Origin: Byssovorax sp.
GTDB taxonomy: Bacteria; Myxococcota_A; Polyangia; Polyangiales; Polyangiaceae
Direction of reading: 5' to 3'
NCBI GenBank assembly: GCA_025362495.1
Contig: JANYGI010000056.1
Span: 36,868-100,867 of the forward strand
DNA: 64,000 bases
The notes beneath the pieces were generated by a model. It saw only the letters and a list, made by a program, of their open reading frames with translations, was not told the DNA's origin and made no database searches. Position numbers and translations under genes: made by a program. Positions 24,243 to 32,755 of the stretch are shown here, in pieces. Positions within the stretch are counted from its first letter, which is position 1, and every line of letters starts with the position of its first letter.

Positions 24243-25169
24243 TCATAGCTTCACTCCGCCCGGAATCAGCGCAAACGACGACAGGAATCTCTCCGTGTCC
24301 TCGGCCCCGACGCTGCGATCGGAGCGGCTCACCATGATCGAGTAATAATGCCGCTCCGTCATGAACATTTGCATCTTCACGAAGGCCGCGGGAGCGCTGG
24401 CCTCGACCACGAGCTCGCGACCGGGGATGCCGCCAATCGAGATATCGTGACGATCGACGATCGTCCCGTGGAGGCGAGACGCCATGACGGTCTCGAACGA
24501 GTCGAACACGCGCCCGGCCGCCCCCGCCGGAGCACCGAAATCGGCGGCGTTCACCGAATAGCTCGCGCCGCCGATCTCCGCGCTCTCCAGCCGCTCGGTG
24601 ATGGCTCGCTGAGCACCGTTGGTCGTCACGGACTTCAGGGTGGGAGTCGCCGGAAACTCCGCGCGGTACTCGTCCTCCGCGGAGGTGAACGGCGCCCAGT
24701 GGAGCGGAGCGTGGCTCCACCGCTTCACGATGCCGCGACCGAGCCCGACCAGGACCGCGCCGAGGATGATGGTCGACAGCACGATAGCCCACCACGCCTG
24801 GCTCTTGCCTCCCGTCCTCACCGCCGCGACGAGAGCCTCGTCGCTGGCCTCCAAGGCATCACGCCCCATCGCCTCGGCGCGACGCCGCGCGGCCATGCCG
24901 GGCCCTCGTCGCAGCTCACGGAGACCGAGCACCGCGAGCGTCATCCCGACAGCGTGCAGCACGAGCAGTTGCGCGATACCCACCGTCAGCAGCGCACCAA
25001 CAGGCGTGGTGAACGAGCGGACGGCGAACGCCATGCCCCAGGACGCGAGGACCACCGCGAGGGCGTGAGCGCATTTCGCGTTGACCGTGGGATCTTGCGC
25101 GCTGTCGAGGCTCTTCTTGAACCGCCAGAAGCGGAGCAACGCCGGGATCAACGCCTCATAAATCGCCAT
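24243..25169 (-). CDS. Unknown membrane protein with soluble C-terminal domain
   Basis: 308 residues from ATG 25169. The frame stays open further upstream, but the extension runs into the IS66 remnant and loses protein character. Membrane segments lie near 35-50, 56-80 and 130-155. They are followed by a soluble domain of about 150 residues (FPATPTLKSVTT ... IGGIPGRELVVEA ... AEDTERFLSSF). The domain resembles the small PsbP-like or DUF1795-like lipid-binding folds fused to membrane anchors in many bacteria. That similarity is by eye only. Its function is unknown and no catalytic motif is visible. Confidence 0.68.
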   Translation of the reverse strand: MAIYEALIPALLRFWRFKKSLDSAQDPTVNAKCAHALAVVLASWGMAFAVRSFTTPVGALLTVGIAQLLVLHAVGMTLAVLGLRELRRGPGMAARRRAEAMGRDALEASDEALVAAVRTGGKSQAWWAIVLSTIILGAVLVGLGRGIVKRWSHAPLHWAPFTSAEDEYRAEFPATPTLKSVTTNGAQRAITERLESAEIGGASYSVNAADFGAPAGAAGRVFDSFETVMASRLHGTIVDRHDISIGGIPGRELVVEASAPAAFVKMQMFMTERHYYSIMVSRSDRSVGAEDTERFLSSFALIPGGVKL

Positions 25170-25318
25170 GGGCGGGGAGCGTATCTGCAACGCTGGCCAC
25201 TTCCAACGGAGATCGCGGACAAAATGCCCCGCGTGGCGGCGGATGGTGATTCCAGACGGGTTCTCGAGGTCATGCACAATCGCCGCGTCGCAAAAAGTGG
25301 ACGTAACACCCGACCCGA

Positions 25319-25325
25319 GTAAGCG
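25319..25325. repeat. IS66-type terminal inverted repeat (GTAAGCG)
   Basis: The heptamer GTAAGCG, the characteristic tip of IS66-family ends, lies just beyond the truncated tnpB remnant, at the place expected for the 3' end of an internally deleted element. No matching CGCTTAC was found near 25.57-25.70 kb, so the other end is lost. Confidence 0.5.
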
Positions 25326-25330
25326 TACGG

Positions 25331-25572
25331 CGATCGATGCATATCCACGGGCTCCACGGCGAAGTAGATAGGCACGCTCTGCGGAATCGTCAGCACGCTC
25401 GGCACCGGAGCGCCGCGGCGAGCGCGGCCACGTACTCGACGTCGGTGCCGACCTCGAACGCCAGGACGTCACTCCCGGAGACGCGGACTTCGACGGCGCG
25501 CACGCGCGAGGCGCTGGTCACGAACTCGACGGGGAGCAGCCGTCGCGTACCAGCGCCTTGTTGAGCAGATTC
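25331..25572 (-). mobile_element. IS66-family remnant (end of orfA plus start of tnpB)
   Basis: On the minus strand, bases about 25565-25390 encode an IS66 OrfA-like C-terminal piece (RLLPVEFVTSASRVRAVEVR and DVEYVAALAAALR). The overlapping next frame starts at 25405 and encodes PSVLTIPQSVPIYFAVEPVD, the typical beginning of IS66 TnpB. The tnpB frame then breaks after about 25 codons, and within a few bases the IS66 end GTAAGCG appears. The bulk of tnpB and all of tnpC are therefore deleted. The element is dead and marks an old insertion next to the ATP-grasp gene and the toxin-antitoxin pair. Confidence 0.7.
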
Positions 25573-25580
25573 AACATGAT

Positions 25581-26414
25581 TCACGTGCTGCGCTCCTGAT
25601 GCTCGGCGACCGCAATCACGAGTCGCTCGACATCCGCCGAGTAGAGCCGGCTCCCGTTGAAACAGTTGCACTCGACGATTTTCCAGCATCTGTCGACTCG
25701 TGCAACATCAATGACGAACACGCTTGCCGGCGCCCATCGAGACACCGCGGACGTGGCAAACGTGACCAGATCGCGGGGAACGTTCGGATCTCCGCTCGGT
25801 CGATACATACTGCCGGTCACGAAAGCCCCGTCAACGAAGAACAGTCGCCATTCTGCGTCGACCTCCTTTGGTCGGCCGATGACGACCTCGGATTCTGGAT
25901 CGATGGGACGCGCCGTCTTCCGCAGCGCTTGATACAGGTCGCCCGCCTCCGCGAAGCGAAGAGCCTGCCCTGTGAAGTACTTGAGGTCGTCGTTCGGCTT
26001 GAGGAAAAACACGTCGTCCGGGCCGCGCGGCTCGCGGAGGAGTCTCTCCCATGACATGATCTGCGCATCAGCGTTGAGCATGTCGCGCCCCCAAGCCGCC
26101 GCGTACGCTCGGTGCTGAAAGCGCTCGGGGTCGAAGAAGACGCCGTGTCGCCATCTCGGGTGCTCGAGCGCCCGCAGGATCAGGGTTGTGCGACCATGGA
26201 GAACCACCGGCCCGTCAACTTGCGGCATGTCGGGGAGCATTGCTGAACCCGCGACTACCGAGATTTCGTGAAAGGGGGATTCGATTGCAGAGCAAGCACG
26301 ACGCAGGGCTGCCGGGGACGTTGACTCGGGGTCGACGTTGGTCTGAACGATCCAGGAGGTGCGCGTGGTCAATGGATCAACTCTTGATGACGTACGTCGG
26401 GCTTGTTCTGCCAA
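25581..26414 (-). CDS. ATP-grasp domain protein (DUF4343-like)
   Basis: 277 residues from a TTG at 26414. A better placed TTG with a weak AGAG site at 26372 would remove 14 residues. Motifs fit ATP-grasp ligases of the DUF4343 type: DDVFFLKPNDDLKYFTG (nucleotide-binding Lys and loop), EWRLFFVDGAFVTGSMYR (core strand), and VIDVARVDRCWKIVECNCFN, where Asp/Glu/Asn bind Mg-ATP. Such enzymes join a carboxylate to an amine or thiol and occur as orphan genes or near peptide-modification loci. No precursor peptide is seen. The base composition is less GC-rich than its neighbours, and it abuts the IS66 remnant, so horizontal acquisition is plausible. Confidence 0.78.
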   Translation of the reverse strand: MAEQARRTSSRVDPLTTRTSWIVQTNVDPESTSPAALRRACSAIESPFHEISVVAGSAMLPDMPQVDGPVVLHGRTTLILRALEHPRWRHGVFFDPERFQHRAYAAAWGRDMLNADAQIMSWERLLREPRGPDDVFFLKPNDDLKYFTGQALRFAEAGDLYQALRKTARPIDPESEVVIGRPKEVDAEWRLFFVDGAFVTGSMYRPSGDPNVPRDLVTFATSAVSRWAPASVFVIDVARVDRCWKIVECNCFNGSRLYSADVERLVIAVAEHQERST

Positions 26415-26474
26415 CGCCTGGGCCGATCTGCTGCGCGCGCGGCGCCCGTCAGCTGATCGGCTTGTTCGCCAAGC

Positions 26475-26768
26475 TCAAGCTCGTCGTTTCCACGCTCCTG
26501 GATGCCTGTGCCCGTGAAGGACGCCTACGACAATGATACCTTCCGGCTGAACTCGGTACAAGATCGCATACGGAAACCGAGTCACCAGCGCTCTTCGAAG
26601 GTCCCGATACACAACAACCGATGCCAGCGGGGAAGTTCGTAGGCGTCGGATGGTGTCATTCAATGCAGCTCGGAAGACGCTGCCCAGGCCTGGTCGCTCG
26701 TTCTCGTACCAACGGAAAGCTTCGAGCGCTTCTTCTCGGGCTTCAGCGAGAAGAACGACTCGTCTCAC
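26475..26768 (-). CDS. parE: ParE/RelE-family toxin
   Basis: 97 residues with the RelE/ParE fold signature: ALEAFRWYENERPGLGSVF (helical hairpin), RRALVTRFPYAILYRV (central sheet with the conserved Arg and Tyr) and VVGVLHGHRHPGAW at the C terminus. The toxin would poison gyrase or cleave mRNA. The start overlaps the stop of the antitoxin gene (ATGA at 26765-26768), the standard arrangement for this pair. GC content is lower than the window average. Confidence 0.9.
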   Translation of the reverse strand: MRRVVLLAEAREEALEAFRWYENERPGLGSVFRAALNDTIRRLRTSPLASVVVYRDLRRALVTRFPYAILYRVQPEGIIVVGVLHGHRHPGAWKRRA

Positions 26769-26980
26769 GGCTCACCGCTGGTCATCTCCGCGAACACGTC
26801 TTCCCACGTAGCGCCAGCGGGCCCCTCCTGATCGAGTCGCTCAAGGCGCCGATCAAGCTCGGCGCGAATCTCCGGCGTCAGCGAAAAATCGTCGGGCGAC
26901 AAACTTCGCCAGAGATCGTCGATCAGTTCAAATTTCTCGTCGGCTGTGAGCGCTGAAACGTCGAGCACAGGCTTGCCCAT
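26765..26980 (-). CDS. Addiction-module antitoxin (PF09720-like)
   Basis: 71 residues in the style of 'putative addiction module component' proteins: an N-terminal segment LTADEKFELIDDLWRSL, an Arg/Glu-rich helix EIRAELDRRLERLD, and a C-terminal toxin-binding tail GATWEDVFAEM. It precedes and overlaps the ParE toxin by four bases. Antitoxin and toxin are normally made from one mRNA, with the complex repressing its own promoter. The promoter is expected just upstream of 26980, but no operator palindrome was confidently identified there. Confidence 0.88.
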   Translation of the reverse strand: MGKPVLDVSALTADEKFELIDDLWRSLSPDDFSLTPEIRAELDRRLERLDQEGPAGATWEDVFAEMTSGEP

Positions 26981-27556
26981 GAGCTTATCTTACCAGCGTC
27001 CACGTCGCCATACCAGGCTGCAATCAGATGGGCCGCCGGCTACCCCCACACCGCGAATCGACCAGCCGGACATGGCTGCGCTTCGCGAGCCCGAGACCAG
27101 GCGGATCACCGTGGTGCTCCCGGCGAGAACGCCGCCGAATGTCGCGCCTCGGAGCACACCAATCCTGCGGTCGCCGATGATCGGCCCCGATCGAGCGAAC
27201 GCCGCACTCATGGACCGAGCAGGTGCTTCTCCACGACGGCGAGAAGCGCCTCGAACTCCAGGTCGGCGAAGCCCCCTCTCGCCGACGCCCCAATCGCCTC
27301 CGCCCTCCTCGCCCCAGCTCAGCCAAGCAACCGCGACACCCCTACCCATCTCCCCAGCCATATCCCCGCAGCGCTCCACGGCATCCCCATACCTCCCGAA
27401 GGCGACGTCCCCTCACGCTCGCATCGAACCCGCTTCCCCTCCCACCTGTCAACCGCGAAGCCGCCCCGACCGTTCAAATACGAACGACAACCAACCACCT
27501 CACCAGCATATGTGCGCGCAGCCCTCCCCTACCCTCCACGGGCCCGCCACGAGCAC
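26981..27556. other. Gap without a supported gene; possible decayed coding tail on the minus strand
   Basis: No intact gene is seen. On the minus strand, one stop-bounded frame of about 36 codons (about 27316 down to 27206) reads as a plausible protein tail, including GFADLEFEALLAVVEKHLL followed by Gly-Pro and TGA, but has no start. It is probably the last piece of a decayed gene. From about 27290 onward the plus strand becomes strongly pyrimidine-rich and G-poor, unlike the surrounding genes. Confidence 0.35.
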
Positions 27557-27745
27557 GGCATCGCCGATCTCCACCGCCCCATCGCCGCCCGCGACCTCCT
27601 CGTCGCCGGACAAAACCCGAGCATATCCGCCGCTCACCACCGCATCGCCGCCCGCCACCCGCGCGTCGCCGAACACCATCTCCGCATCGCCGCCCACCGC
27701 CCACGCGTCGCCGAACAAATCCACGCCATCGCTGCCCCCCACTCC
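27557..27745 (+). repeat. Degenerate 21-nt tandem repeat (about 9 units)
   Basis: About nine consecutive 21-nt units with the core pattern ATCGCC-GCCC or GTCGCCGAACA. The clearest are two successive 42-nt pairs at 27641-27682 and 27683-27724. Because 21 is a multiple of three, all frames translate as heptads: minus strand GGDAxxV-like (FGDARVA, GGDAVVS) and plus strand IAAxxxR-like (IAARHPR, VAEHHLR). No convincing start, RBS or terminus identifies a gene on either strand. Confidence 0.65.
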
Positions 27746-27878
27746 CCCTCCGTTCCACCCTCCCAACATATGTCCAGAAATCCGCCGCCCGCCCCCTGGA
27801 CAACCCACCCGCCAATCGCATCTTCACACCGCTCTTCCCAACCGGTGTTCCAGAGCACCACGCACCGAACCCCATCAC

Positions 27879-27883
27879 GGAGG
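27879..27883 (+). promoter_or_regulatory. RBS for the gene at 27890
   Basis: GGAGG six bases before ATG 27890. It fixes the start and separates the gene from the repeat zone upstream, which is open in the same frame. Confidence 0.7.
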
Positions 27884-27889
27884 TACCCC

Positions 27890-28654
27890 ATGGCAAAAGC
27901 ATCTCTCTCCACCGCCACCACCGCCCACCCCAACCAGGACTTCTCCGCCGTCGCCCTGCTCGGCCTCAAAGCCGGAAACCTCGCCCTCCTCCACGAAGCC
28001 TCCCTCGCGCCTCGACTCCCGCCCTCGCTCCTCCCCACCCTCCTCGCCGATCTCGATCGCCTCGGCGTCGTCGTCCCCGGCGCCCGGCAGACTCGCCACG
28101 AGGCGAAGGTCGCCACCGCCGATCAACAGGCCGCCCTCCACGCCGGCTACACGCGCGTGAAGGCTGTCCGCGCCGCCGTCAAGAAGGCCGGCGCAGCCGC
28201 GGAAGTCCAGAAGGCGTACGGCGTTGGTCAGCTCGTCCAACCCGCGCTGGTGCGCGACGTGAAGGCCGTTCTCAAGCAGATCCTCGACCGCGCCACCGCC
28301 AACCCCGAAGAGGCCGGCTCCTTCGGGATCTTGCCCAAAGATCTCGACGCCATGACCACCGCCCACGAGGCCATCTCGGCCGCCGACCGGGCGCAGGATC
28401 AGAAGCAGGCCGGCGCGCCGCTCAGCACGCAGGAGCGGAATCGCACCGCGAATCGCATCCTCGCCGCCGTGGCGCGCATCGCGGGCGCCGGTGGCCTCGA
28501 GTTCGCCGATACTCCTGATGTGCTGGCCGCCTTCATCGCGCTGAAGCCCGCTCCGCGGAAGACGGGCGCCCCGAAAGCCCCCGCTGCCCCGCCGATCGTG
28601 ACGGCCAAAGAGCAGCCCTCCGCCCCCGAGCAGCCCTTCGCGAAGACCGGCTGA
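27890..28654 (+). CDS. Unknown helical protein
   Basis: A 254-residue soluble protein with no recognised domain. It is Ala/Lys/Leu-rich and predicted all-helical: residues about 20-60 hold two hydrophobic helices (SAVALLGLKAGNLALLHEA), and 75-110 a charged helix (YTRVKAVRAAVKKAGAAAEV). A conserved-looking block QERNRTANRILAAVARIAGA lies near 190. The last 40 residues are Pro/Ala/Lys-rich and probably disordered. There is no signal peptide, membrane span or catalytic motif. The strong RBS supports the ATG. It converges with the DUF3556 gene, only 6 bp apart. Confidence 0.75.
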   Translation: MAKASLSTATTAHPNQDFSAVALLGLKAGNLALLHEASLAPRLPPSLLPTLLADLDRLGVVVPGARQTRHEAKVATADQQAALHAGYTRVKAVRAAVKKAGAAAEVQKAYGVGQLVQPALVRDVKAVLKQILDRATANPEEAGSFGILPKDLDAMTTAHEAISAADRAQDQKQAGAPLSTQERNRTANRILAAVARIAGAGGLEFADTPDVLAAFIALKPAPRKTGAPKAPAAPPIVTAKEQPSAPEQPFAKTG

Positions 28655-28660
28655 TCCCTC

Positions 28661-30322
28661 TCAGGCCCGCTCCCCCGCCGGCGCGGGCCACGGCTGAAGC
28701 TCCTCCAGCTCCGCCACGCTGATCTCCCCGCTCGCCATCACCCCCGTCGCCGCGTCAGCGATGCTCCACGGCAGCATCGGCCGCCCGAGCGACTGCGACT
28801 CCACGAACACACACCTGAGCTCCCCCTCGGCGAAGTTGCACTGGCGCTGCACGGCCCGCAAGAGCTGCAGGTTGTGCAAATGCCCGTCGCCGAAGTTCCA
28901 CCCGAGCACCACGCCGGCCACGATCTCGCCGTCGACGTACTCGTACCCATCGATGTCACTCACGGCCTTCGGGAGCAGCAGTTGCAGCGCTCTGCCTTGC
29001 AAGTGCATGGCGCGGAAGGCCATGACCTTGGAGAGCAGCGCCACGGTGGTCTCGTCGTCGTAGAACCGCGCGAGCTGATCCTGCACGCGCCCCGCCGATT
29101 TCACCAGGTGCGTATCGAGCTTCTTCGAGCTGTCGCCCTTGAAGAGCCAGACGCCATAGGCCCAGTTGCCCGCGTAGTAGCGCATCGAGCACAGGAACGA
29201 GAAGCGCGCCGGGAGCAGGTTGCCCGCGAGCTGCACGAGCACGCACGCGAAGACCAGAAAGACGATCAGGACCGGAGATCCGATATGAAACGCGCTGACG
29301 CCCGCGTTCTTGCCGAAGAGGAAGAAGGCGCCGTAGACCATGAGAACGTTCCACTCGATCGGGACGCCCATGGGGATGCTGCTGGTGATGAACGTGTGGA
29401 AGAGCAGCATCGTCAGCAGCGCCGCCTTCGTCGCGATCCCACCGTCGCTGAAGAGCAGCACCGGCGGGAACACGAGCTCGACGACGGTCCCGGCGTGAGC
29501 CATCACGCGCGTCAGCGCCGAGGGCCGGAGATCGTCGGGATAGCGGCGGAAGAAAATCCGGCGGAGCGAGCCAATCGCCGTGAGCGGGCTGTTGCTCTGC
29601 ATCACCGAGACAACCGAGGGAAAGTGCCGGTTGAGCTTCGAGGTCGCCGCCCAGAGCCACACCGCCACCCACAGGAGCTTGGTGCCAGCCACCCAGTCTG
29701 CCGCGAAGAGAAAGCACACCAGGGCCGCCCCGTAGTGCTCGGCGCGGGCGCTGAGGAACAGCGTCTTGTCGAGCACGCCGAGGATCGGCAGCAAGATCAG
29801 CGTGGGCGCGAGGATCGCCGGCGTGAGCTCGGGCGCGAGGAGCGCGCGGCCGAGAAAGGCATAGTGAGCCGCGTAGAGGGCGACATCGAGGATCGTGCGC
29901 CGATCGCCGCCAATCACTGGCAAGCCGGGGAACAAAGGCAGCTTCGTCGTCCCGGGGCGGAGGAAGTACAGCGCTCCACCGATGGGCGGGTAATAACGCC
30001 CGGTGAGCGGCCCGCTGCCGCACCCGAGCCCGAGTCCCTCGAACGCCAGACTCCATAGCACCGCCTTCTGAAAGGCGATGGGCGCGAATCCCCACGCGGC
30101 GATCGAGCCCGGCCCGCCGAGCCCCGGCGTGAGCGAGCAGAACAGGCACCATCCGCCGACGTAGAGCGCGACCTTGAGCAGGTACACGAGGTAAATGGGC
30201 CAGGGCGTCCCGTAGCCTTGCAGCGCCCAGGCCTGGCAGACCAGCTTCAGGCGCTCCGGGAAGGGCTTCTTCTGCCAGGCGCGGACGTCGTACGGCGGCA
30301 GGCTCGGCTTCGGGAGATCCAT
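28661..30322 (-). CDS. DUF3556 polytopic membrane protein
   Basis: 553 residues with about 10 membrane segments in the first 380, starting after a short cytoplasmic tail (LPPYDVRAWQKKPFPERLKL). The pattern corresponds to DUF3556, a family of unknown function known from actinobacteria and some proteobacteria. The C-terminal 150 residues are soluble (DIDGYEYVDGEIVAGVVLGW, QRQCNFAEGELRCVFVES), with two Cys and a Trp-rich end. No enzymatic motif is recognised. It lies 37 bp after the lipoprotein operon on the same strand and may be its last member. Confidence 0.82.
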   Translation of the reverse strand: MDLPKPSLPPYDVRAWQKKPFPERLKLVCQAWALQGYGTPWPIYLVYLLKVALYVGGWCLFCSLTPGLGGPGSIAAWGFAPIAFQKAVLWSLAFEGLGLGCGSGPLTGRYYPPIGGALYFLRPGTTKLPLFPGLPVIGGDRRTILDVALYAAHYAFLGRALLAPELTPAILAPTLILLPILGVLDKTLFLSARAEHYGAALVCFLFAADWVAGTKLLWVAVWLWAATSKLNRHFPSVVSVMQSNSPLTAIGSLRRIFFRRYPDDLRPSALTRVMAHAGTVVELVFPPVLLFSDGGIATKAALLTMLLFHTFITSSIPMGVPIEWNVLMVYGAFFLFGKNAGVSAFHIGSPVLIVFLVFACVLVQLAGNLLPARFSFLCSMRYYAGNWAYGVWLFKGDSSKKLDTHLVKSAGRVQDQLARFYDDETTVALLSKVMAFRAMHLQGRALQLLLPKAVSDIDGYEYVDGEIVAGVVLGWNFGDGHLHNLQLLRAVQRQCNFAEGELRCVFVESQSLGRPMLPWSIADAATGVMASGEISVAELEELQPWPAPAGERA

Positions 30323-30359
30323 TGTTCGCTCCTTCTACCGGACTACCAGACTCTGCGGC

Positions 30360-31373
30360 TCATTTGACGGCGATGCGCACCGCGGCCTCGTGGCGCTGGT
30401 TCTTGACGCCGCGGGTCCCGCGGGCGTCGGTCGTCCAGAAGATGCCGCTGCGATCGACGGCGAGCGCGCCCGGCCCGTTCTGCTTTTCGGAGATCACCAC
30501 CGGCTCGGCGCCGCCCGCCTTCGGCAGGCCGACAATCTCGCCGCTGAACATCAGCGCCCAGTAGACGTTGCGCTCGTCGACGCCGAGCGCCGAGGCGCCC
30601 GCCTGGTTGTCGATCAGCGTGGCCGGCGCGCCGCCGGCCTTGGCCACGCGGACCACGCTGTCGCGATCGCCGCCAGGCTCGACGAGTCGACTCTGGAGCC
30701 AGTAAACGTTGCCCGCGTCGAGCGCGAGGCTGCGCGGGCGTCGCAGCTTGTCGGCGAGCACCGTGGCGTCGCCGCCGCCCTTCGGGGCCTTCATCACCGC
30801 GCCGTCGCTGGTGGAGGAGCCCGCGTCGATCCAGTACACCGCGTCGTCGTCGAGCACGAGCTCGGTCGGCTGCCGTTGATTCGTTGCTACCGCAACGATC
30901 TCGCCGCCGCCCTTCGGTGCCTTGACGACGCGGCCCTGCCACGCCGTCTCGGTCACGTAGACGAAGCCCGCGTCGACCGCGATCCCCCCCGGCGATTTGA
31001 GGCCTTTCACGAGCGGCGCGGCCGGCCCTCCGGCCTTGGGCGCGCGCAGGACCGCGGCCCCGTCGGCGCGCGCGTAGTACACCGAGGCCTCGTCGACCGC
31101 GAGCGCGAGGAGGTTGCCCTTGTCGCCCGCGACGCGCTCGGCGTCGCCGCCGGCCTTGAGCACGCGCATCACGGCGCCCGCCGCGTAGTCGTCGTCGGGC
31201 GTGCCTTGATCGAGCCAGTACGCGTAGCGATCGTCGAGGGTGATCGCCCCGTACTCGTGCGCCTCCGACGAAGCGAGCGTGGTGACCTTGAGCTCGGCGC
31301 ACCCGCGCTGCCCTGCGCAGCCCGCCGCGAGCAGCAGCAACAGCGCCGCGGCCTTGTGCATCGATCCGCTCAT
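30360..31373 (-). CDS. Lipoprotein with beta-propeller (LVIVD/NHL-like) repeats
   Basis: 337 residues from ATG 31373, which overlaps the stop of the gene before it (ATGA). The signal sequence ends LLAAGC (Cys19), followed by a second Cys (QRGC). The body has about seven repeats of the form ALAVDExxVYxxxxxGxVxRxPKAGG, e.g. LAVDEASVYYARADG and LGVDERNVYWALMFSG, a six- to seven-bladed propeller typical of surface-bound myxobacterial lipoproteins. It probably sits on the outer membrane as a binding platform. It is the last of four coupled genes (33841 to 30360). Confidence 0.82.
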   Translation of the reverse strand: MSGSMHKAAALLLLLAAGCAGQRGCAELKVTTLASSEAHEYGAITLDDRYAYWLDQGTPDDDYAAGAVMRVLKAGGDAERVAGDKGNLLALAVDEASVYYARADGAAVLRAPKAGGPAAPLVKGLKSPGGIAVDAGFVYVTETAWQGRVVKAPKGGGEIVAVATNQRQPTELVLDDDAVYWIDAGSSTSDGAVMKAPKGGGDATVLADKLRRPRSLALDAGNVYWLQSRLVEPGGDRDSVVRVAKAGGAPATLIDNQAGASALGVDERNVYWALMFSGEIVGLPKAGGAEPVVISEKQNGPGALAVDRSGIFWTTDARGTRGVKNQRHEAAVRIAVK

Positions 31374-32755
31374 GACCGCACCTCGCGCGCGTAGACCTCG
31401 ATCCCGTGGCCGCGCAGCATCGCCTCGAGGACCGTGAGCGGGCGCCGCAGCGCCGGCGCGAGCGCGCCCATCGCCCGCGCGACGAGGAGGCGCACCGCGC
31501 GATCGCGGAGCGCCGTCGCGAGCGGGAGCCGCCCGACGAGCTGGTGTCCGTGAATCACCGCGCGCAGGTAGAAGGCCTCGCCGGCGGGATCCGGCGACGC
31601 CGTCGCGATCGCCGTCGCGAGCGCGACGGGATCGCGGAGCGAGGCCGCGGCGGCGGCGATCTCGCGGCTCGCCGTGAGCGAACGATCGCGCGCGCTCCGC
31701 CAGGTCGAGGCGCTGGCGACGCGCGAGTCGGCGCGCTCCGACAACGCCCGGATCCACGGGAGCACGGCGTTGACGTCAGGCAACACCGGGGACGCGAGGG
31801 CCGCGAGAGTGGCCGCCTCGTCGAGGCCGCTCGCGTCGACGGCGGCCGCGAGCGACCAGAGCGCCGCGACGGGATCAGCGGGCGAAGGCTGCGCGGCGAG
31901 GAGGCGCGACCAGGCCACGTACGCGGCGCGAGGGGCGGTGACACTCGCGGCGATCTCGAGGAGCGCGGGGAGCGCGATCACCCGCGCGCCGGCCGGCAGA
32001 TCAGCGCCGGTCCGCGCGGTGTCGGCGACGAGCGGCGCGCCGCCCGCGACGCCGACGCTGTCGAGCGCGCAGGCGCACTCGACGCCGAGCGAGACGCGGA
32101 TCGTCTCGCCGTCGTCCACGAACGTCGCGGGGTAGATGCGGCAGGCAGCGGGCTTGGCGGCCTCGCCCGCGGCGGCGTGGATGCCGCAGCGCCCGTCGCC
32201 GCCGAGGTACGCGCAGCAGTTGTCGACGAGCGCGACGGCGAGGCTCCCCGAGGCGTCCGTGCCTTGCTCGGGCGTGAACACGCGCTCTTCGTGGTCGCCG
32301 CCGTCACGCACGAGCGGGAGCGCGACGCGGGCGCGCGCGGCCTCGTGGCGCGTGAAGAGGATCGATCCGTAGACGCCGCAGCACGCGCCGCTGGCGTCGC
32401 AGGTGAGCGAGAAATCGGGCAGCGCGAAGAGCGGCCGATCGCTCGGCGTCGGCGCCGCGTCGGCGCGATCGATCCCGTCGGCGAGCAGGCCCATGGTCTG
32501 CAGCCGCTCGAGGATCACCACCAGCTCCGACGCCCGCCGCAGCGCGCCGCTCTTCGCCGCCGCCAGCGTCAGTCCCGCGAGATCGCGCGTGCCGTCGGCG
32601 GCCGCGAGCTGGGCCCACTCGCGCGTCCCCATGCGCACGAGATCCCCGGTGCGCGTGTCGTGGAGGACGACGTGCTCCTCGCCATCGATGACGTGGCGAC
32701 GCACGAGCGCGTGCTCCGCGAGGCGCGGGTGAAACGGGAGGCGCACGCCGCTCAT
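31370..32755 (-). CDS. YkgJ/FliB-like Cys-cluster protein with PqqD-like N terminus
   Basis: 461 residues. Residues 1-95 (HALVRRHVIDGEEHVVLHDT ... ELVVILERLQTMGLL) resemble a PqqD-type winged helix, which in peptide-maturation systems holds a precursor peptide. Residues about 115-230 hold a YkgJ/FliB-like Cys cluster: Cys119, 125, 126, 180, 181, 190, 205, 227 and 229, with the diagnostic KPAACRIYPATF. This class coordinates Zn or Fe-S, and FliB-type members methylate lysines. The remaining 230 residues are Ala/Leu-rich helices of unknown role. The gene overlaps both neighbours by four bases. The combination is unusual and no precursor peptide is identified. The PqqD comparison is inference by eye. 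Confidence 0.75.
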   Translation of the reverse strand: MSGVRLPFHPRLAEHALVRRHVIDGEEHVVLHDTRTGDLVRMGTREWAQLAAADGTRDLAGLTLAAAKSGALRRASELVVILERLQTMGLLADGIDRADAAPTPSDRPLFALPDFSLTCDASGACCGVYGSILFTRHEAARARVALPLVRDGGDHEERVFTPEQGTDASGSLAVALVDNCCAYLGGDGRCGIHAAAGEAAKPAACRIYPATFVDDGETIRVSLGVECACALDSVGVAGGAPLVADTARTGADLPAGARVIALPALLEIAASVTAPRAAYVAWSRLLAAQPSPADPVAALWSLAAAVDASGLDEAATLAALASPVLPDVNAVLPWIRALSERADSRVASASTWRSARDRSLTASREIAAAAASLRDPVALATAIATASPDPAGEAFYLRAVIHGHQLVGRLPLATALRDRAVRLLVARAMGALAPALRRPLTVLEAMLRGHGIEVYAREVRS

